A stretch of 64,000 bases of DNA, from NCBI GenBank assembly GCA_004299485.1, contig SCQP01000016.1, positions 149,842-213,841 of the forward strand, given 5' to 3'. The notes under the pieces were generated by a model, which worked only from the letters and a program-made list of their open reading frames with translations, did not search any database and was not told where the DNA came from. A program made the position numbers and the translations under genes. Within the stretch, counting starts at the first letter, position 1. Each line of letters opens with the position of its first letter. Origin of the DNA: Acidobacteriota bacterium (GTDB taxonomy: Bacteria; Acidobacteriota; Terriglobia; Terriglobales; SCQP01). This document shows positions 63,559-64,000 of the stretch, piece by piece.

Positions 63559-64000
63559 TTACGACACCTCCTGGGTTGATTCGATGCGTTCAGGTAAGAA
63601 TTGGCTTCGGTCCTCCGCCAATTCGAAGGAATTCGCGCCATCCATCGGAATGCGCTTGCCCTGGTGAATGGCGACGATGAGGTAGGAGTAGCCCGGCCAG
63701 GCGGCATGGTCGAGGTCGTACTGCGACGGCCGCGCCGGATGGTCGGGGTGGGAGTGATAAAAACCGACGATCTCGAGGTCGCGGCTGCGGGCCAGGCGCT
63801 GTGCCTCCAGATGCTCGCGCGGGTCGAAGTCGAAGCGATTGCGCGGGGAAGCCGTGTTGGCGTTGCGCATGGGACGGATGGCCGTGATACATCGCCGCCC
63901 ACCCGCTTCCATGCGGCCGAGCAGCAGGCCGCAGCATTCGTCCGGATAGGTTTGCTCGCCGTGGCGCAAAACCGCGTCGAGCTGCGCTTGCGGGATGACT
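63559..64000 (-). CDS. JAMM/MPN-type metallopeptidase (M67), 5' end outside the window
   Basis: At least 147 residues are visible; the frame continues past the window edge. The Glu of YPDECCGLLLGR and the metal site HSHPDHPARPSQYD (H-x-H-x7-S-x2-D) are complete. SYLIVAIHQGK follows, and the protein ends ERIESTQEVS. Bacterial JAMM proteins of this size (Mec, QbsD) cut after the GG of ubiquitin-like sulfur carriers or release cysteine from them. The next gene encodes such a carrier with a C-terminal tail that would need cutting. Confidence 0.9.
   Translation of the reverse strand, partial: VIPQAQLDAVLRHGEQTYPDECCGLLLGRMEAGGRRCITAIRPMRNANTASPRNRFDFDPREHLEAQRLARSRDLEIVGFYHSHPDHPARPSQYDLDHAAWPGYSYLIVAIHQGKRIPMDGANSFELAEDRSQFLPERIESTQEVS

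Overview
The window is about 64 kb of GC-rich, densely packed bacterial chromosome. It most likely comes from the Acidobacteriota. This is inferred from the mix of an LptD-type outer-membrane system, a large Ser/Thr kinase with tetratricopeptide repeats, a secreted von Willebrand A protein, an RDD protein, a bactofilin and a Planctomycete/Verrucomicrobia-like microcompartment core; no rRNA is present to prove it. Many genes overlap as ATGA or GTGA, GTG and TTG starts are common, and several -10 boxes lie only 5-12 nt before the start codon, which suggests short-leader or leaderless mRNAs. I saw no rRNA, tRNA or CRISPR array.

Layout. 1-2.2 kb: translation genes (L25 end, pth, rpsF, rpsR, rplI). 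2.3-3.1 kb: a PIN/Phd toxin-antitoxin pair with a palindromic promoter/operator. 3.2-8 kb: a decayed YqeY copy, rarA, an alpha/beta hydrolase broken by a 30-bp hairpin insertion, an SpoU methyltransferase and queA. 8.05-10.1 kb: a compact microcompartment locus made of a class II aldolase, one hexameric shell protein and three pentameric vertex proteins. 10.2-15 kb: bactofilin, thiL, an RDD protein and lptD. 15-21 kb: a haem operon (hemX-like, hemA, hemC, hemD) running into mutM, then a ROK glucokinase and xseB. 21-26.7 kb: a diguanylate cyclase, a sigma-54 activator, gluconate kinase, an FkbM methyltransferase and a large glycosyltransferase. 26.9-41.9 kb: a flagellar cluster led by a sigma-54 activator without a DNA-binding domain (flgB, flgC, fliE-K, flgD, flgE, fliL, fliN, fliO-like, fliP, fliQ, fliR, flhB); fliM, flhA and motAB are absent here. 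41.9-45.5 kb: a lower-GC defence-like insert of a MORC/MutL-type GHKL ATPase, a Vsr-type endonuclease and a cytosine-C5 methyltransferase. 45.6-54.4 kb: thiI, an ABC ATPase, a membrane acyltransferase carrying an in-frame 114-bp structured insert, a VWA protein, a DUF3037/HipA-like pair and a Ser/Thr kinase with a repeat domain. 54.4-64 kb: a HAD phosphatase, a membrane-anchored unknown, yqeY, iscX with a cysteine desulfurase, a second toxin-antitoxin pair, TspO, an AI-2E family transporter, a nucleotidyltransferase, thiD and a sulfur-carrier module (JAMM protease, MoaD/ThiS-like protein, MoeB-rhodanese).

The most unusual signal is a set of dispersed structured repeats. Family A (about 85-95 bp, three good copies plus fragments) and family B (about 62 bp, four copies, three hairpins) lie at gene ends and have become coding sequence: they form the tails of a hydrolase, an HAD protein, a membrane protein, a sulfur carrier and the flagellar sigma-54 activator. 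A family A copy also carries the start codon of the AI-2E transporter. Two further palindromic insertions lie inside genes, one with an in-frame stop and one that keeps the frame.
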